DNA from: Bacteroides congonensis
Lineage (GTDB): Bacteria; Bacteroidota; Bacteroidia; Bacteroidales; Bacteroidaceae
Reading direction: 5' to 3'
Assembly: GCF_900130125.1 (NCBI RefSeq)
Contig: NZ_FQXY01000010.1
Location: forward strand, 434,001-498,000
Length of the DNA: 64,000 nt
Notes under the pieces: model-generated
The model's input: the letters and a program-made list of their open reading frames with translations, nothing else
What the model was told of the DNA's origin: nothing
The model's database searches: none
Shown: positions 28,437 through 38,025 of the stretch, piece by piece
Layout of the letters: every line of letters starts with the position of its first letter
Numbering within the stretch: the stretch's first letter is position 1
Program-made: the position numbers and the translations under genes

Positions 28437-30329
28437 TTATTCCAAATAAGTATATCCGTAAAGTCCCGAGCGGTAGTTGGAAAGGAACTCCTTTCCTTCT
28501 TCCAGGGAAATCTTACCCTCTTTCACCGATTTCGTCACCCAAGTTTCGAGCGTACGCACCAGTTTCTTCGGATTATACTGTACATAATCCAGTACTTCCG
28601 CTACCGTTTCCCCATCAATAATCTGTTCTATATTATATCCTTTCTCATTCACGGAAACATGCACGGCATTCGTATCACCGAACAAATTATGCATATCACC
28701 CAAAATTTCCTGATAAGCCCCTACCAGGAAAACAGCCAGATAATAAGGTTCTGTTTTCTTCAAGCTATGCACAGGCAGATAATGAGCCACGTTGCGTGTA
28801 GAGATAAAGTTGGCAATCTTACCGTCCGAGTCACAGGTAATATCCTGCAAGGTAGCCGAGCGCTCCGGTTTTTCATCCAATCGCTGAATAGGCATAATCG
28901 GGAAAATCTGGTCAATCGCCCAAGAGTCAGGAAGCGACTGGAACAACGAGAAGTTGCAGAAATACTTATCCGCCAACAACTTGGACAATCCACGGAATTC
29001 ATCCGGCGCATGCTTCAAACCACTGGCAATCTGGTTAATCTCACGTGTGATAGACCAATACAGGCGCTCAATCTGAGCGCGTGTTTTCAAGTCCACGATT
29101 CCATGACTGAACAAATCCAATGCTTCTTCCCTAATCTGTTGGGCATCATGCCATGCTTCCAACATCTTGTTCTGATTCAGCGAATCCCAGATACCATATA
29201 ATTCCTGCACCAGTTCATGCGCATCCGGAGCAATTTCCTCTTCGTCGTCCCATTCCGGCAAAGTAGCCGTTTCGAGCACTTCAAAGATAAGCACCGAGTG
29301 ATGCGCAGTCAATGCACGCCCACTTTCAGTGATGATATTCGGATGCGGGATACCATTTTTATCACTCACGTCCACTAACGTAGAAATAGAGTCGTTCACA
29401 TATTCCTGAATGGAATAATTCACGCTTCCTTCACTGTTCGAAGAACGGGTTCCGTCATAATCAACGCCCAGACCGCCGCCAATATCGACAAACTCCACTT
29501 TAAATCCCATCGAATGAAGCTGCACATAGAACTGTGACGCTTCACGCAAAGCAGTCTTGATACGACGAATCTTCGTCACCTGGCTACCGATATGGAAATG
29601 AATCAGCTTCAGGCAATCCTTCATCCCTTTGCTATCGAGAAAATCGAGCGCTTCGAGAAGCTCACTGGATGTCAGGCCGAATTTGCTGGCATCGCCACCC
29701 GATTCTTCCCACTTGCCACTACCGGAAGAAGCCAGTTTGATGCGGATACCGATATTCGGCTGTACATTCAACTGCTTCGCCATCTTGGCAATCAGCTTCA
29801 ATTCATTCATTTTCTCTACGACAAGGAAGATACGTTTACCCATCTTCTGCGCAAGCAAAGCCAGTTCAATATAACTTTCGTCCTTATAACCGTTGCAGAC
29901 AATCAATGAGTCAGAGTCTGTATTGACAGCAATCACCGCATGGAGTTCCGGTTTGGAACCGGCTTCCAGTCCGAGATTGAACTTCTTTCCGTGGCTGATA
30001 ATCTCTTCCACCACGGGGCGCATCTGGTTGACCTTAATCGGATAAATAATAAAATTCTCGGCCTTATAACCATATTCTTCCGCCGCCTGTTTGAAACAAG
30101 ACGACATCTTTTCGATACGGTTGTCCAGAATATCCGGAAAACGCAACAGCATGGGAGATGCCACATCCCGCAGTTGTAACTCATCGACCAACTCTTTCAA
30201 ATCGACAGTCACTCCGTCTCTACGCGGTGTAACAACAACATGACCTTTGTCATTAATACTAAAGTACGAGGTACCCCAACCAGTGATGTTGTAGAGTTCC
30301 TCCGAATCTTCAATACGCCATTTTCTCAT
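28437..30329 (-). CDS. speA: Biosynthetic arginine decarboxylase
   Basis: 630 residues, the usual length. A PLP-dependent fold-III enzyme that converts arginine to agmatine for polyamine synthesis. Visible: the PLP lysine in IYPIKVNQMRPVVEEI, the glycine-rich GLEAGSKPEL, the HIGSQ motif, the EFVDIGGGLGVDYDGT phosphate loop and ITESGRAL. The -7 box is at 30370-30377. It sits first in the speA-argB pair. Confidence 0.96.
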   Translation of the reverse strand: MRKWRIEDSEELYNITGWGTSYFSINDKGHVVVTPRRDGVTVDLKELVDELQLRDVASPMLLRFPDILDNRIEKMSSCFKQAAEEYGYKAENFIIYPIKVNQMRPVVEEIISHGKKFNLGLEAGSKPELHAVIAVNTDSDSLIVCNGYKDESYIELALLAQKMGKRIFLVVEKMNELKLIAKMAKQLNVQPNIGIRIKLASSGSGKWEESGGDASKFGLTSSELLEALDFLDSKGMKDCLKLIHFHIGSQVTKIRRIKTALREASQFYVQLHSMGFKVEFVDIGGGLGVDYDGTRSSNSEGSVNYSIQEYVNDSISTLVDVSDKNGIPHPNIITESGRALTAHHSVLIFEVLETATLPEWDDEEEIAPDAHELVQELYGIWDSLNQNKMLEAWHDAQQIREEALDLFSHGIVDLKTRAQIERLYWSITREINQIASGLKHAPDEFRGLSKLLADKYFCNFSLFQSLPDSWAIDQIFPIMPIQRLDEKPERSATLQDITCDSDGKIANFISTRNVAHYLPVHSLKKTEPYYLAVFLVGAYQEILGDMHNLFGDTNAVHVSVNEKGYNIEQIIDGETVAEVLDYVQYNPKKLVRTLETWVTKSVKEGKISLEEGKEFLSNYRSGLYGYTYLE

Positions 30330-30369
30330 TTTTCAGTGATTCAGTGTTTTTTAGTAAATAATTGGACGG

Positions 30370-30377
30370 CAAAAATA
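30370..30377 (-). promoter_or_regulatory. -7 box of speA
   Basis: TATTTTTG on the minus strand, 40 bp before the start codon. ATTG, one mismatch from TTTG, lies about 20 bp further upstream. Confidence 0.5.
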
Positions 30378-30400
30378 CAGATTAATCTACATGTTGCCAA

Positions 30401-31471
30401 TTAATTGGACACAATTTCTTTCAATCGGTCTGTATATCCGCTATTTCCGTTACGGACATCATACCGCTGTGCCAGTTCCGCAGCCTGCTGATAGAAATAA
30501 TCACGCAGTTCAGAGACAGCGTAAACCCCATCCGCACGATAAAGAGGAAATTCTTCCGGCAAAGATAACCGGACTTCCTGACGGTCTGCATGTTTCATTG
30601 TCTCTACCATATCACAGGAGAAACGATATTTCTTCAGCGAGTTGCTGCGCAGGCTCCAGTCTATGCAACGCTCGACATACTCCCAACCCCTTTCCGGCTT
30701 CGTCATCATATTATAGGCAACAAACAGTCCCATATATGACAATAAATATTCATCCTTTTCTCTTCCTGCCAGTCCTTCTTCGGCACGGGCACACATATCG
30801 GCGGCTATTTCCGGCTTACCGGCTTTCAGTGCATAATAAGATAGTTTCAGAAAAGCACGCAGATTCGCTTCGTAGCAAGTCACCTGTCTGGTAATCAACG
30901 GTTGTGCCCGGCTGTAAGCCTCATCAAACTGACCTGTTTCCAAATAATAATCCAGCATGAAGTTCAATTCGCAAGCCTCGCATGACTGGTCGTCAATCTT
31001 CTCCGCCAGCATCTTGTCGATATACTCTTTCGCCTTGTCATACTGCCGCATCCAGACACATTCCACCGACCAACGGTGGTAATAGCTCCGCAGGGAATAT
31101 CCATTTCTCAGGATACGCATCTTGTAATCCTCTCCAACCGCCTTCACCTGTTCCATCGGAATGTCCGGCAAGTCGAATGTACAAGCCCATATCCACTTGT
31201 ATTTCCACAACAAATCATCTTCCTTAATAACATCCTTGTGATTCTCATAATCATCCAGGATTTTGGAAAACACTGCAATCTCTTCAGCATCCGCCGAAAG
31301 AAGATTCAGTTCATAAATAAGGTCAAGGCGCATCTCCGTAGCCCATTCCACATCCTCATTATCATCCGCAATGCGTATCGCTTCTTTCAGCAAGTTTGCT
31401 TTCTCACGGGGGCGCAAGCTCTCATTTTGAGTCTGCAACAGCAGTTTTTGTATCTCAAGTGTGTATCTCAT
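30401..31471 (-). CDS. TPR-like helical repeat protein
   Basis: 356 residues, all helical, no signal peptide and so probably cytoplasmic. TPR-like helix pairs are visible (for example YDKAKEYIDKMLAEKI, GQFDEAYSRAQPL, LKLSYYALKAGKPEIAADMCARAEEGL), but they are irregular. I do not recognise a named family. It is the last gene of a three-gene operon, 16 bp after the Hsp90-family gene. That position suggests it works with the chaperone; this is inference from context. Confidence 0.75.
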   Translation of the reverse strand: MRYTLEIQKLLLQTQNESLRPREKANLLKEAIRIADDNEDVEWATEMRLDLIYELNLLSADAEEIAVFSKILDDYENHKDVIKEDDLLWKYKWIWACTFDLPDIPMEQVKAVGEDYKMRILRNGYSLRSYYHRWSVECVWMRQYDKAKEYIDKMLAEKIDDQSCEACELNFMLDYYLETGQFDEAYSRAQPLITRQVTCYEANLRAFLKLSYYALKAGKPEIAADMCARAEEGLAGREKDEYLLSYMGLFVAYNMMTKPERGWEYVERCIDWSLRSNSLKKYRFSCDMVETMKHADRQEVRLSLPEEFPLYRADGVYAVSELRDYFYQQAAELAQRYDVRNGNSGYTDRLKEIVSN

Positions 31472-31487
31472 ATTCTTTTTCTTTCAA

Positions 31488-33254
31488 TTAATTCAGGAAG
31501 TTAATAAAATCATTCATTTTCGCAGTCATCAATTCGCTAAGCGAATGGTTAAAGAGTTCCATTTCCTCGCTGTTCACCGGATATTTTCCCTGAAGGAGCG
31601 ACTGCACATACAGTATATGCACCACGTGCCTGAACATCTTATTGTCGCCTTGTATCTGCAACAGCGTCCGCACCATCTCATTATCCGCATTGAACGTCAA
31701 TGTAGGGGGAATCTGCCTGGCAGTATTCACCGAGCCCAGCACAGCCGCCAGCGGATTATTGGCACTTTTCACCGTATTTTCCTTCTCCTCCGCCACGAAT
31801 ATCACCGGAATATCCGCCGGTGTGAAATGCTTCAGACGACAAACACATCCGAAACGTTTCAGCAACTCATTCGCTTTCGTCTCAAAATCCTGAAACTCCT
31901 TATTGGTTTCCACCTCGGCAAACTGCTCCAACAGCCGTGAAGGAGATATCTCATCCAGCGTCAGTTCCGAATTCAGGCGGACATACTTTTTCAGCAACGT
32001 TTCATCAAAGGTATAAGCAGCATTCACCACCAGCCATCCCTGTGCCCCGGCGATACGCCGCACCTGCCGGAAGTCTTCCAGATTACGGGTATAGCATATC
32101 ACATTGCCCGCCGAACGGATACTCCCGAAAGTACGGAATCCTTTATTCGTCTCGAAAGGAAGATAATCCATAAACAAACGGAGCAATTCATTATCTTCCG
32201 AAGCAATCGCCTTAATATGGAAGTGATGAACATCCAGAATCTTATTAAACACTTCACGATTATTCTGCACCAATCCCCGCAAATAATCCTTGATAGCCAC
32301 CCCAATCTCTTTCCGGGCATCCTTCAGCAAATCATTGCTCACCAAAGACTCCCGCGAAGCGGTAGACAACAACCCGTCCGCATTCACCAGGCAACGGATA
32401 AAGAAAGCCCACGGCGGCAACAAATTGCAATCGTCCTCACTCAACAACATACGTTTCAGATATACCTTATGCGAATTGCGCACGGAAAACTGCGTACGGA
32501 AAGGCAGAATATAAAGCACGCCTTCCACCCGGCCGCTTTCGGTACGTATCCTGAAAGCATCGAGGGCGGACGACTGAAAAGTCTTTGCCCCATAGTCGAG
32601 CAATTCCTTGCGGGTCGCTTTCGGGTCGAGCCAGACAGGCGACGGCGTATTCACCAACTCCTCTTCACCCTGATAATGCAGATAAATAGGATAAGGCAGT
32701 ACCTCGCCATAATTAACCAGTATCTTTTTGAACATCTCATATTCAAAAAGATGCATCCAATCGCTCTTGGGATGCAGCACCACTTGTGAACCGATAGGCT
32801 GTTCCTCATCAGACAAAGTCAGTTCGTATGTGCCGTCCACCTTTCCACACCAGCGGACAGCCTGCCCGCCCATTGCCGAACGACTCTCCACCAGAATCTC
32901 ATTGGTCACCACGAAACAAGACAGCAGTCCGATACCGAACCTGCCTATAAAATCATCCGAATCGGGCGTATCCCGTTTCGAACTTTCTCCGATAATAGTA
33001 AGAAAACGATGTACTTCTTCCTCTTTCAGCCCGACTCCATTGTCGCGGAATATCACCGTTTTGTCATCATTCAGAAAGACATCAATACGGCCTGCATAAT
33101 TCTCGTCAATATTGCGTAGCGCCGTGATAGCATCCACACAATTCTGCAACAACTCCCGGACAAAAGTATTCGGATTACTATAAATATGTTCCGACAACAG
33201 GGCAATCATCCCTTTCAGGTTGACCTGGAACAAATTATTCCCTTCTTTCTCCAT
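31488..33254 (-). CDS. Hsp90-family ATPase, HtpG paralogue
   Basis: 588 residues, slightly shorter than HtpG. The N-terminal GHKL ATPase is complete: RELLQNCVDA (Glu34, Asn38, Asp41), DNGVGL (71-76), GRFGIGLLS (104-112) and GSQVVL (about 154-159). The middle domain keeps the Hsp90 arginine in STASRESLVSNDLLKDARKEI (Arg300). The C-terminal part resembles the HtpG dimerisation domain (LTFNADNEMVRTLL...HILYVQSLLQGKYP). It lacks the eukaryotic MEEVD tail. The difference from ordinary HtpG is the setting: it lies between genes for Sel1- and TPR-type repeat proteins, 9 and 16 bp apart. Confidence 0.9.
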   Translation of the reverse strand: MEKEGNNLFQVNLKGMIALLSEHIYSNPNTFVRELLQNCVDAITALRNIDENYAGRIDVFLNDDKTVIFRDNGVGLKEEEVHRFLTIIGESSKRDTPDSDDFIGRFGIGLLSCFVVTNEILVESRSAMGGQAVRWCGKVDGTYELTLSDEEQPIGSQVVLHPKSDWMHLFEYEMFKKILVNYGEVLPYPIYLHYQGEEELVNTPSPVWLDPKATRKELLDYGAKTFQSSALDAFRIRTESGRVEGVLYILPFRTQFSVRNSHKVYLKRMLLSEDDCNLLPPWAFFIRCLVNADGLLSTASRESLVSNDLLKDARKEIGVAIKDYLRGLVQNNREVFNKILDVHHFHIKAIASEDNELLRLFMDYLPFETNKGFRTFGSIRSAGNVICYTRNLEDFRQVRRIAGAQGWLVVNAAYTFDETLLKKYVRLNSELTLDEISPSRLLEQFAEVETNKEFQDFETKANELLKRFGCVCRLKHFTPADIPVIFVAEEKENTVKSANNPLAAVLGSVNTARQIPPTLTFNADNEMVRTLLQIQGDNKMFRHVVHILYVQSLLQGKYPVNSEEMELFNHSLSELMTAKMNDFINFLN

Positions 33255-33263
33255 TTTTCTCTT

Positions 33264-35765
33264 CTATTTTCTCCTTCTTCCGGTGATTTTCAGCGCTTTT
33301 TCATTACCATTTTCAGCCGCTTTCTCAAACCACTCCATGGCTGTTTCATCATTTTCATCCACGCCATTTCCCATCAGATAGGCGTTTCCAAGCTCAAATT
33401 GTGCTTTATCGTTATTTTTTTCCGCCGCTTTCATCAGCCATTGCACAGCCGTTTCCGGGTCGGGCGTACAGCCTTCGCCATACATCAGCATCTTGCCGAG
33501 ATAATAAGTAGCACCGATGTTTTCGTTACCGGCCGCATCCGTAAACCAACGATAAGCTTCGGCGTAATTCTCCTTCACACCCACTCCGTTGTAATAGCAA
33601 AGTCCGACCCGATACATACTTGTCACATTTCCGCTATCCGCAGCCAGTGTATAATATTTAAAGGCTTCCGTCTCGTTATCTTCCACTCCGATACCCATCT
33701 CGTAGCAGATACCCAGCCCTTCGCTGTACCATTCATATTCATCAGCCGCCTTTTTGAAATAAGAGAAAGCCTTTTCCGATTCATTCAGCCTGTCGTAGTC
33801 ATACAGATAATACTCACCCATACGTACCATAGCCATCGGAATCTCGTTGGCAACTGCCTTCTCATACCATTCTACCGCCTTCTTATTATCTTCCATGCAC
33901 GAACCGTAACCAAAGAAATAATAGTCACCCATTTTGAACTGGGCATATCCATAGTCCTGTTCCGCGGCTTGGGTCATATATTCCACGGCCTTCTGCGGAT
34001 TTTCTTCCACTCCGGTAGCATTTTCATAAGCCAGTCCCAACTCTGTCAGACAACGGGATTCATTCTTTTCCGCTCCTTTGGAGAAGCACTCAAGCGCCTT
34101 ATCGAAGTCTTCTTCCGTACCGATACCATGCTTATAGCAACGTCCCAACGCGAAAAGCGCATCCGTATCCTCCGCTTCAGCAGCTTTTGCATACCAACCC
34201 AAAGCTTCTTCCGGCCGTGCCTCGCCAAGAACACCTTTTTCCAAATAAAGCCCTACACGGAACATCGCATAAGGATAACCCTCACCGGCAGCCTTCGTAC
34301 AAAGTTCGTAAGCCTTTTCATAACTCTTCTCCACTCCGTCACCGTTCTCGTACAAGAACGACAATTCTATCATGGCGAAGCAGGAGCCCATTTCAGCCGC
34401 CTTTTCATAATATTCTCTTGATTTCACGGCATCCTTCACACCGCTATACCCATTAGCCAGATAAAGCGCCGCCCGGCAATATCCGTCGACATTATCCATC
34501 GAAGCCGCTTTCTCATAATATTCCATCGCTTTGGCATAATCCGGTTCTTCGGACAATAAACCACGCTCATACATCCATCCCAAGCGATAGGCCGCATTTC
34601 CCGAACCCAGTTCAATCGCCTTCTCCAGCAACTCCTTCGCACGGTTCATATCCTCTTCCACCAAGTCACCGTTGAAGTAAACGTTTGCCAGTCCCTCAAT
34701 ACCTGCTATATAATCACCTTCCACGCAACGTTCAAGACACATCAGCCCGCGTTCCACATTCTTATAGTCATCATTGTATAAGTAAATCAACGCCAACTCA
34801 TACGCACTGTACAACTCGCAATAGAGCATTCCTTTCTCCAGCCATTCAATCGCTTTAGGCATGTCCAGCCACTCTTCTTCCTGATAATTGTATCCCAGAA
34901 AGTTAGCAGCAGACCATACACCGGCATGCCAGGCCTTTTCCCAAAGTTCAAAGCCCAGTTCTTTCGGTTTATTCAGTTCCGGATAACGGAAATAAAGTGT
35001 ACCCAGATTCTTAAGAGTATATAGATTCGGCACTATCTCTAAGGATTTCTCATAATAAGCGGCTTCTTCCGCCACACCACCTTCTTCCCGGTCGAGCGCA
35101 TCTCCCAGTGCGGCATATGTATGTGCACGCAAGCGATGTCCTTCGGGCAGCTCTTCCAACAATTCCTTACGCATCTGCAAGGCTTTCTCCTTATTGCCTG
35201 TGAATTCTTCGGCAAACGCGCGATAATGCTTTCCCCATAGCAGAGCTTCGGGAGAAGACAGAGCCGCAAAACGACGTTCGCCTTCCTCCTTATCCTGTTC
35301 GCAATAAAATCCCATAAATTTCCAATAGGCAACGGTTGCTTCCGCTTCCGCCCACCCCATATCGGCAGCTTTTTCGTAGTAAGGGAACAAATAACTCATA
35401 TCCCTCTTACCGTAACGGGCTTCGGAATACTGGGCACCTTTCTGCGCCCATCCCGCACCGCTGAACACAGCCACGCGGTCGCATACCTGCATCACCTTCT
35501 CCCACCAGAACTCATATTCCTCTTCGTTGAGACCGACCTCGACATTACAGTCGAACGCACTGAATATCAATTCAAAAAAATCTTCCGTCAGTGTCTCGTC
35601 TTCCCGGGTATCCAAAGCATATTCGCACACAGCCAATGCTTTCCACCAGTTTTCAGCATTTAGTAATGAAGTCGTCGTGTATTGCGGGAACCATGCAGCG
35701 GCAGGCTTCCCTGAAGTCTTAATCTCAGCAGATAATCTCTCAAAATTCTCTTTTAATGTTTTCAT
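33264..35765 (-). CDS. Large Sel1-repeat protein
   Basis: 833 residues, acidic, no signal peptide. From about residue 95 to the end it is made of Sel1-like repeats of 36-40 residues with the phrase 'A..LG..Y..G.GV..d...A..wy.kAAe.g' (for example AMFRVGLYLEKGVLGEARPEEALGWYAKAAE, ALGRCYKHGIGTEEDFDKALECFSKGAE, YRVGLCYYNGVGVKENYAEAYRWFTDAAG). At least twelve repeats can be counted by eye. Such solenoids are protein-interaction scaffolds. It is the first gene of the operon with the Hsp90-family ATPase and the TPR-like protein. An imperfect -7 box lies near 35825. Confidence 0.88.
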   Translation of the reverse strand: MKTLKENFERLSAEIKTSGKPAAAWFPQYTTTSLLNAENWWKALAVCEYALDTREDETLTEDFFELIFSAFDCNVEVGLNEEEYEFWWEKVMQVCDRVAVFSGAGWAQKGAQYSEARYGKRDMSYLFPYYEKAADMGWAEAEATVAYWKFMGFYCEQDKEEGERRFAALSSPEALLWGKHYRAFAEEFTGNKEKALQMRKELLEELPEGHRLRAHTYAALGDALDREEGGVAEEAAYYEKSLEIVPNLYTLKNLGTLYFRYPELNKPKELGFELWEKAWHAGVWSAANFLGYNYQEEEWLDMPKAIEWLEKGMLYCELYSAYELALIYLYNDDYKNVERGLMCLERCVEGDYIAGIEGLANVYFNGDLVEEDMNRAKELLEKAIELGSGNAAYRLGWMYERGLLSEEPDYAKAMEYYEKAASMDNVDGYCRAALYLANGYSGVKDAVKSREYYEKAAEMGSCFAMIELSFLYENGDGVEKSYEKAYELCTKAAGEGYPYAMFRVGLYLEKGVLGEARPEEALGWYAKAAEAEDTDALFALGRCYKHGIGTEEDFDKALECFSKGAEKNESRCLTELGLAYENATGVEENPQKAVEYMTQAAEQDYGYAQFKMGDYYFFGYGSCMEDNKKAVEWYEKAVANEIPMAMVRMGEYYLYDYDRLNESEKAFSYFKKAADEYEWYSEGLGICYEMGIGVEDNETEAFKYYTLAADSGNVTSMYRVGLCYYNGVGVKENYAEAYRWFTDAAGNENIGATYYLGKMLMYGEGCTPDPETAVQWLMKAAEKNNDKAQFELGNAYLMGNGVDENDETAMEWFEKAAENGNEKALKITGRRRK

Positions 35766-35892
35766 GATATTGCCTTACCTTAGTTTTTATAATAATAGTA
35801 AACAAAAAATCTCGTAACGAGCGGCAAGGTACAAATATTGGCCGAATGAACAAACAAGAGAGTCAAAAAAGATAAAGTCCGGAATACAAATT

Positions 35893-35972
35893 AGGCACGG
35901 ATTACACGGATTTCACTGTTGCCTTATGCAACCATATCTCAAAAAGCCGTGAAATCCGTGTAATCCGTGCCT
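35893..35972. repeat. Long inverted repeat, copy 3
   Basis: Arms 35893-35918 and 35947-35972 (26 bp, one mismatch) with a 28-bp loop. The right arm is identical to that of copy 2. It lies in the 231-bp gap between aroK (3' end) and the Sel1-protein gene; nothing else is seen in that gap except a poor -7 box near its end. Confidence 0.9.
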
Positions 35973-35996
35973 ATTTCTTACTAATAAGTTCTACTA

Positions 35997-36524
35997 TTAC
36001 AAATCTAAAAGCTGTTGCAAACGTTGAACAGAAGCATCAATCTGCCAACGGTCTTCCAACTCATCCGCATTGAAGATATATTGCGCCTGATGATAGAAAG
36101 ACGCCCGTTTTTCCAATGCCTGAACAATGAACGCTTTCAGTTCGTCATCCTCTTTCCCCTGAAGAATGGGGCGTTGTTGTTTGGCCACACGCAAGCGCCT
36201 GAACAACACATCGGGATGCACATCGAGGAAAACCGTCTTCCCTACCCGGTTCATAAACTCCATATTATCAAAAAAACAAGGCGCTCCACCTCCCGTAGAA
36301 ATTACCACATTCTCAAACTCGGCTACTTCGTGGAGCATACTCCTCTCCAGTTCCCTGAATCCTGTCTCGCCTCGTTCGGTGAATAATTCTCCTACAGTTT
36401 TGTGAAAACGCTCTTCAATATACCAGTCCAAATCAATGAACGATATATTCATCTGACGGGCAAAAGCCTTGCCCAATGTCGTTTTTCCGGCACCCATATA
36501 GCCGGTAAGGAAGATACGAACCAT
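35997..36524 (-). CDS. aroK: Shikimate kinase
   Basis: 175 residues. It phosphorylates shikimate in aromatic amino acid synthesis. Walker A GYMGAGKTTLG (about 8-18), the shikimate-binding DLDWYIEE and FRELE segments, the GGG motif in VISTGGGAPC, and the lid arginines (RVAKQQRP). A 15-bp perfect hairpin (36525-36558) abuts the start codon, so no free ribosome site is visible upstream. Confidence 0.94.
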   Translation of the reverse strand: MVRIFLTGYMGAGKTTLGKAFARQMNISFIDLDWYIEERFHKTVGELFTERGETGFRELERSMLHEVAEFENVVISTGGGAPCFFDNMEFMNRVGKTVFLDVHPDVLFRRLRVAKQQRPILQGKEDDELKAFIVQALEKRASFYHQAQYIFNADELEDRWQIDASVQRLQQLLDL

Positions 36525-36558
36525 AAATGACTAATTTTGCTCACAAAATTAGTCATTT
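36525..36558. terminator. Perfect 15-bp hairpin between the nitroreductase gene and aroK
   Basis: AAATGACTAATTTTG (36525-36539) and its exact complement (36544-36558) enclose a 4-nt loop. It begins 6 bp after the nitroreductase stop and ends at the base before the aroK ATG. There is no long U-run after it, so it may act as an mRNA 3' stabiliser or a translation control of aroK rather than a full terminator. Confidence 0.7.
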
Positions 36559-36564
36559 AATTCA

Positions 36565-37167
36565 TTATTTGAAAACTTTCACCCGTTCTTCCAACGGTTG
36601 GAATTCTTTTTCTCCCGGTTTGCCGATAGGAAGCCCGAACGGCATTTCCGCAATCAGATGCCAATGTTCCGGCAAATTCCATTCACGGCGCACAGCCTCG
36701 TCAATCAACGGATTATAATGTTGCAGCGACGCTCCGAAGCCTACATCCTCAAGCATTACCCAAATAGCAAGCTGATGCATCGCCGAAGTCTGCAATGACC
36801 ATCCCGGAAAATTCGCCTGATAAGACGGGAAAGCTTCCTGAAGTCCTTTGACCACATTCTGGTCTTCAAAGAACAATACGGTTCCATACCCGCAGGCAAA
36901 TGAATTATCTATTTTCTCTTCTGTCTTCGCGAAAGCCTCGGCCGGCACGATTTTCTTCAATGCATCCTTCACAATCTGCCACAATTTCTTGTGAGATTCT
37001 CCCAACAACAGTACTACGCGTGTAGACTGCGAATTGAATGCAGACGGCACGTGGCGCACTGTCATATTGATGATGCACTCTATCTCCTGATCCGGTATAG
37101 GCGACTGATTAGTAATTGAATAGTAAGTCCGACGTTGTTTCAAAGCCTCGCTAAAAGATTTCTCCAT
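36565..37167 (-). CDS. Nitroreductase family protein
   Basis: 200 residues. FMN-binding fold with the N-terminal signature LKQRRTYYSI (usual R-R/S phrase that binds the flavin phosphate), VPSAFNSQSTRVVLLLG, and the C-terminal LPEHWHLIAEMPFGLPIGKPGEKEFQPLEERV. It resembles the YdfN/Frm2-like group of oxidoreductases; NADH or NADPH is the likely donor, with an unknown physiological acceptor. Encoded just upstream of aroK on the same strand. Confidence 0.88.
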   Translation of the reverse strand: MEKSFSEALKQRRTYYSITNQSPIPDQEIECIINMTVRHVPSAFNSQSTRVVLLLGESHKKLWQIVKDALKKIVPAEAFAKTEEKIDNSFACGYGTVLFFEDQNVVKGLQEAFPSYQANFPGWSLQTSAMHQLAIWVMLEDVGFGASLQHYNPLIDEAVRREWNLPEHWHLIAEMPFGLPIGKPGEKEFQPLEERVKVFK

Positions 37168-37308
37168 AATAGTTCCTTTCTTTATTTTATATTCTTAAAC
37201 TCTCTTTTTTTTATAACAAGTAGCTCCCCTAACTTGTTCAGTTAGAGAATATATTTGTACCTTCGCACCGTCAATTCATTGACCTTATTTAATTCACCGT
37301 CAAAAAAA

Positions 37309-37944
37309 ATGGCTAAACAGAAGTTCTACGTAGTATGGGAAGGCGTCACGCCCGGGATTTACACTTCCTGGACGGATTGCCAGCTTCAAATCAAAGGATA
37401 CGAAGCCGCCAAATACAAATCATTCGATACCCGTGAGGAAGCCGAACGGGCACTCAGCACATCTCCCTACGCCTATATAGGCAAAAACGCAAAAGCCAAA
37501 TCAAACACTCCCAAAACCGCTTCGGACACATTGCCGGCCTGCGTGATTGACAACAGCCTCGCGGTCGACGCCGCTTGCAGCGGCAATCCCGGCCCGATGG
37601 AATATCGCGGCGTGCACGTTGCCAGCCGACAACAAATTTTCCACTTCGGCCCGATGAAAGGGACAAACAATATCGGCGAATTCCTGGCCATCGTGCACGG
37701 ACTGGCCCTGCTGAAACAAAAAGGATTCGATATGCCTATCTACAGTGACAGCGTCAACGCCATCAGTTGGGTACGCCAAAAGAAGTGCAAGACCAAACTT
37801 CCCCGCACCGCAGAGACAGAAGAACTCTTCCTCGTGATAGAACGGGCGGAAAAATGGCTGAGAGAAAACACCTACACCACCCGTATCCTGAAATGGGAAA
37901 CGAAAGAGTGGGGAGAGATTCCGGCTGATTTCGGCAGAAAATAA
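37309..37944 (+). CDS. rnhA: Ribonuclease H with viroplasmin-type hybrid-binding domain
   Basis: The frame is open from 37255, but the ATG at 37309 (MAKQKFYVVWEG) begins the domain and promoter-like boxes (TATATTTG 37250-37257, TACCTTCG) lie in the extension, so 37309 is chosen (211 residues). The N-terminal 50 residues are the caulimovirus viroplasmin/RNase H hybrid-binding domain (YVVWEGVTPGIYTSWTDCQLQIKGYEAAKYKSF). The RNase H fold follows with catalytic Asp in VDAACSGNPGPMEYRG, Glu in NNIGEFLAIVHGLA and Asp in IYSDSVNAISW. It cleaves RNA of RNA-DNA hybrids. Confidence 0.93.
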   Translation: MAKQKFYVVWEGVTPGIYTSWTDCQLQIKGYEAAKYKSFDTREEAERALSTSPYAYIGKNAKAKSNTPKTASDTLPACVIDNSLAVDAACSGNPGPMEYRGVHVASRQQIFHFGPMKGTNNIGEFLAIVHGLALLKQKGFDMPIYSDSVNAISWVRQKKCKTKLPRTAETEELFLVIERAEKWLRENTYTTRILKWETKEWGEIPADFGRK

Positions 37945-37977
37945 GAATATCAGACCAAATTCACTCAAATATATTCC

Positions 37978-37985
37978 TATCTTTG
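37978..37985 (+). promoter_or_regulatory. -7 box of the GT39 gene
   Basis: TATCTTTG, exact match to the consensus, 40 bp before the ATG at 38026. Confidence 0.65.
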
Positions 37986-38025
37986 AGCACTGAAAGTTTC
38001 TATATCTAACACATATTATAAACAT

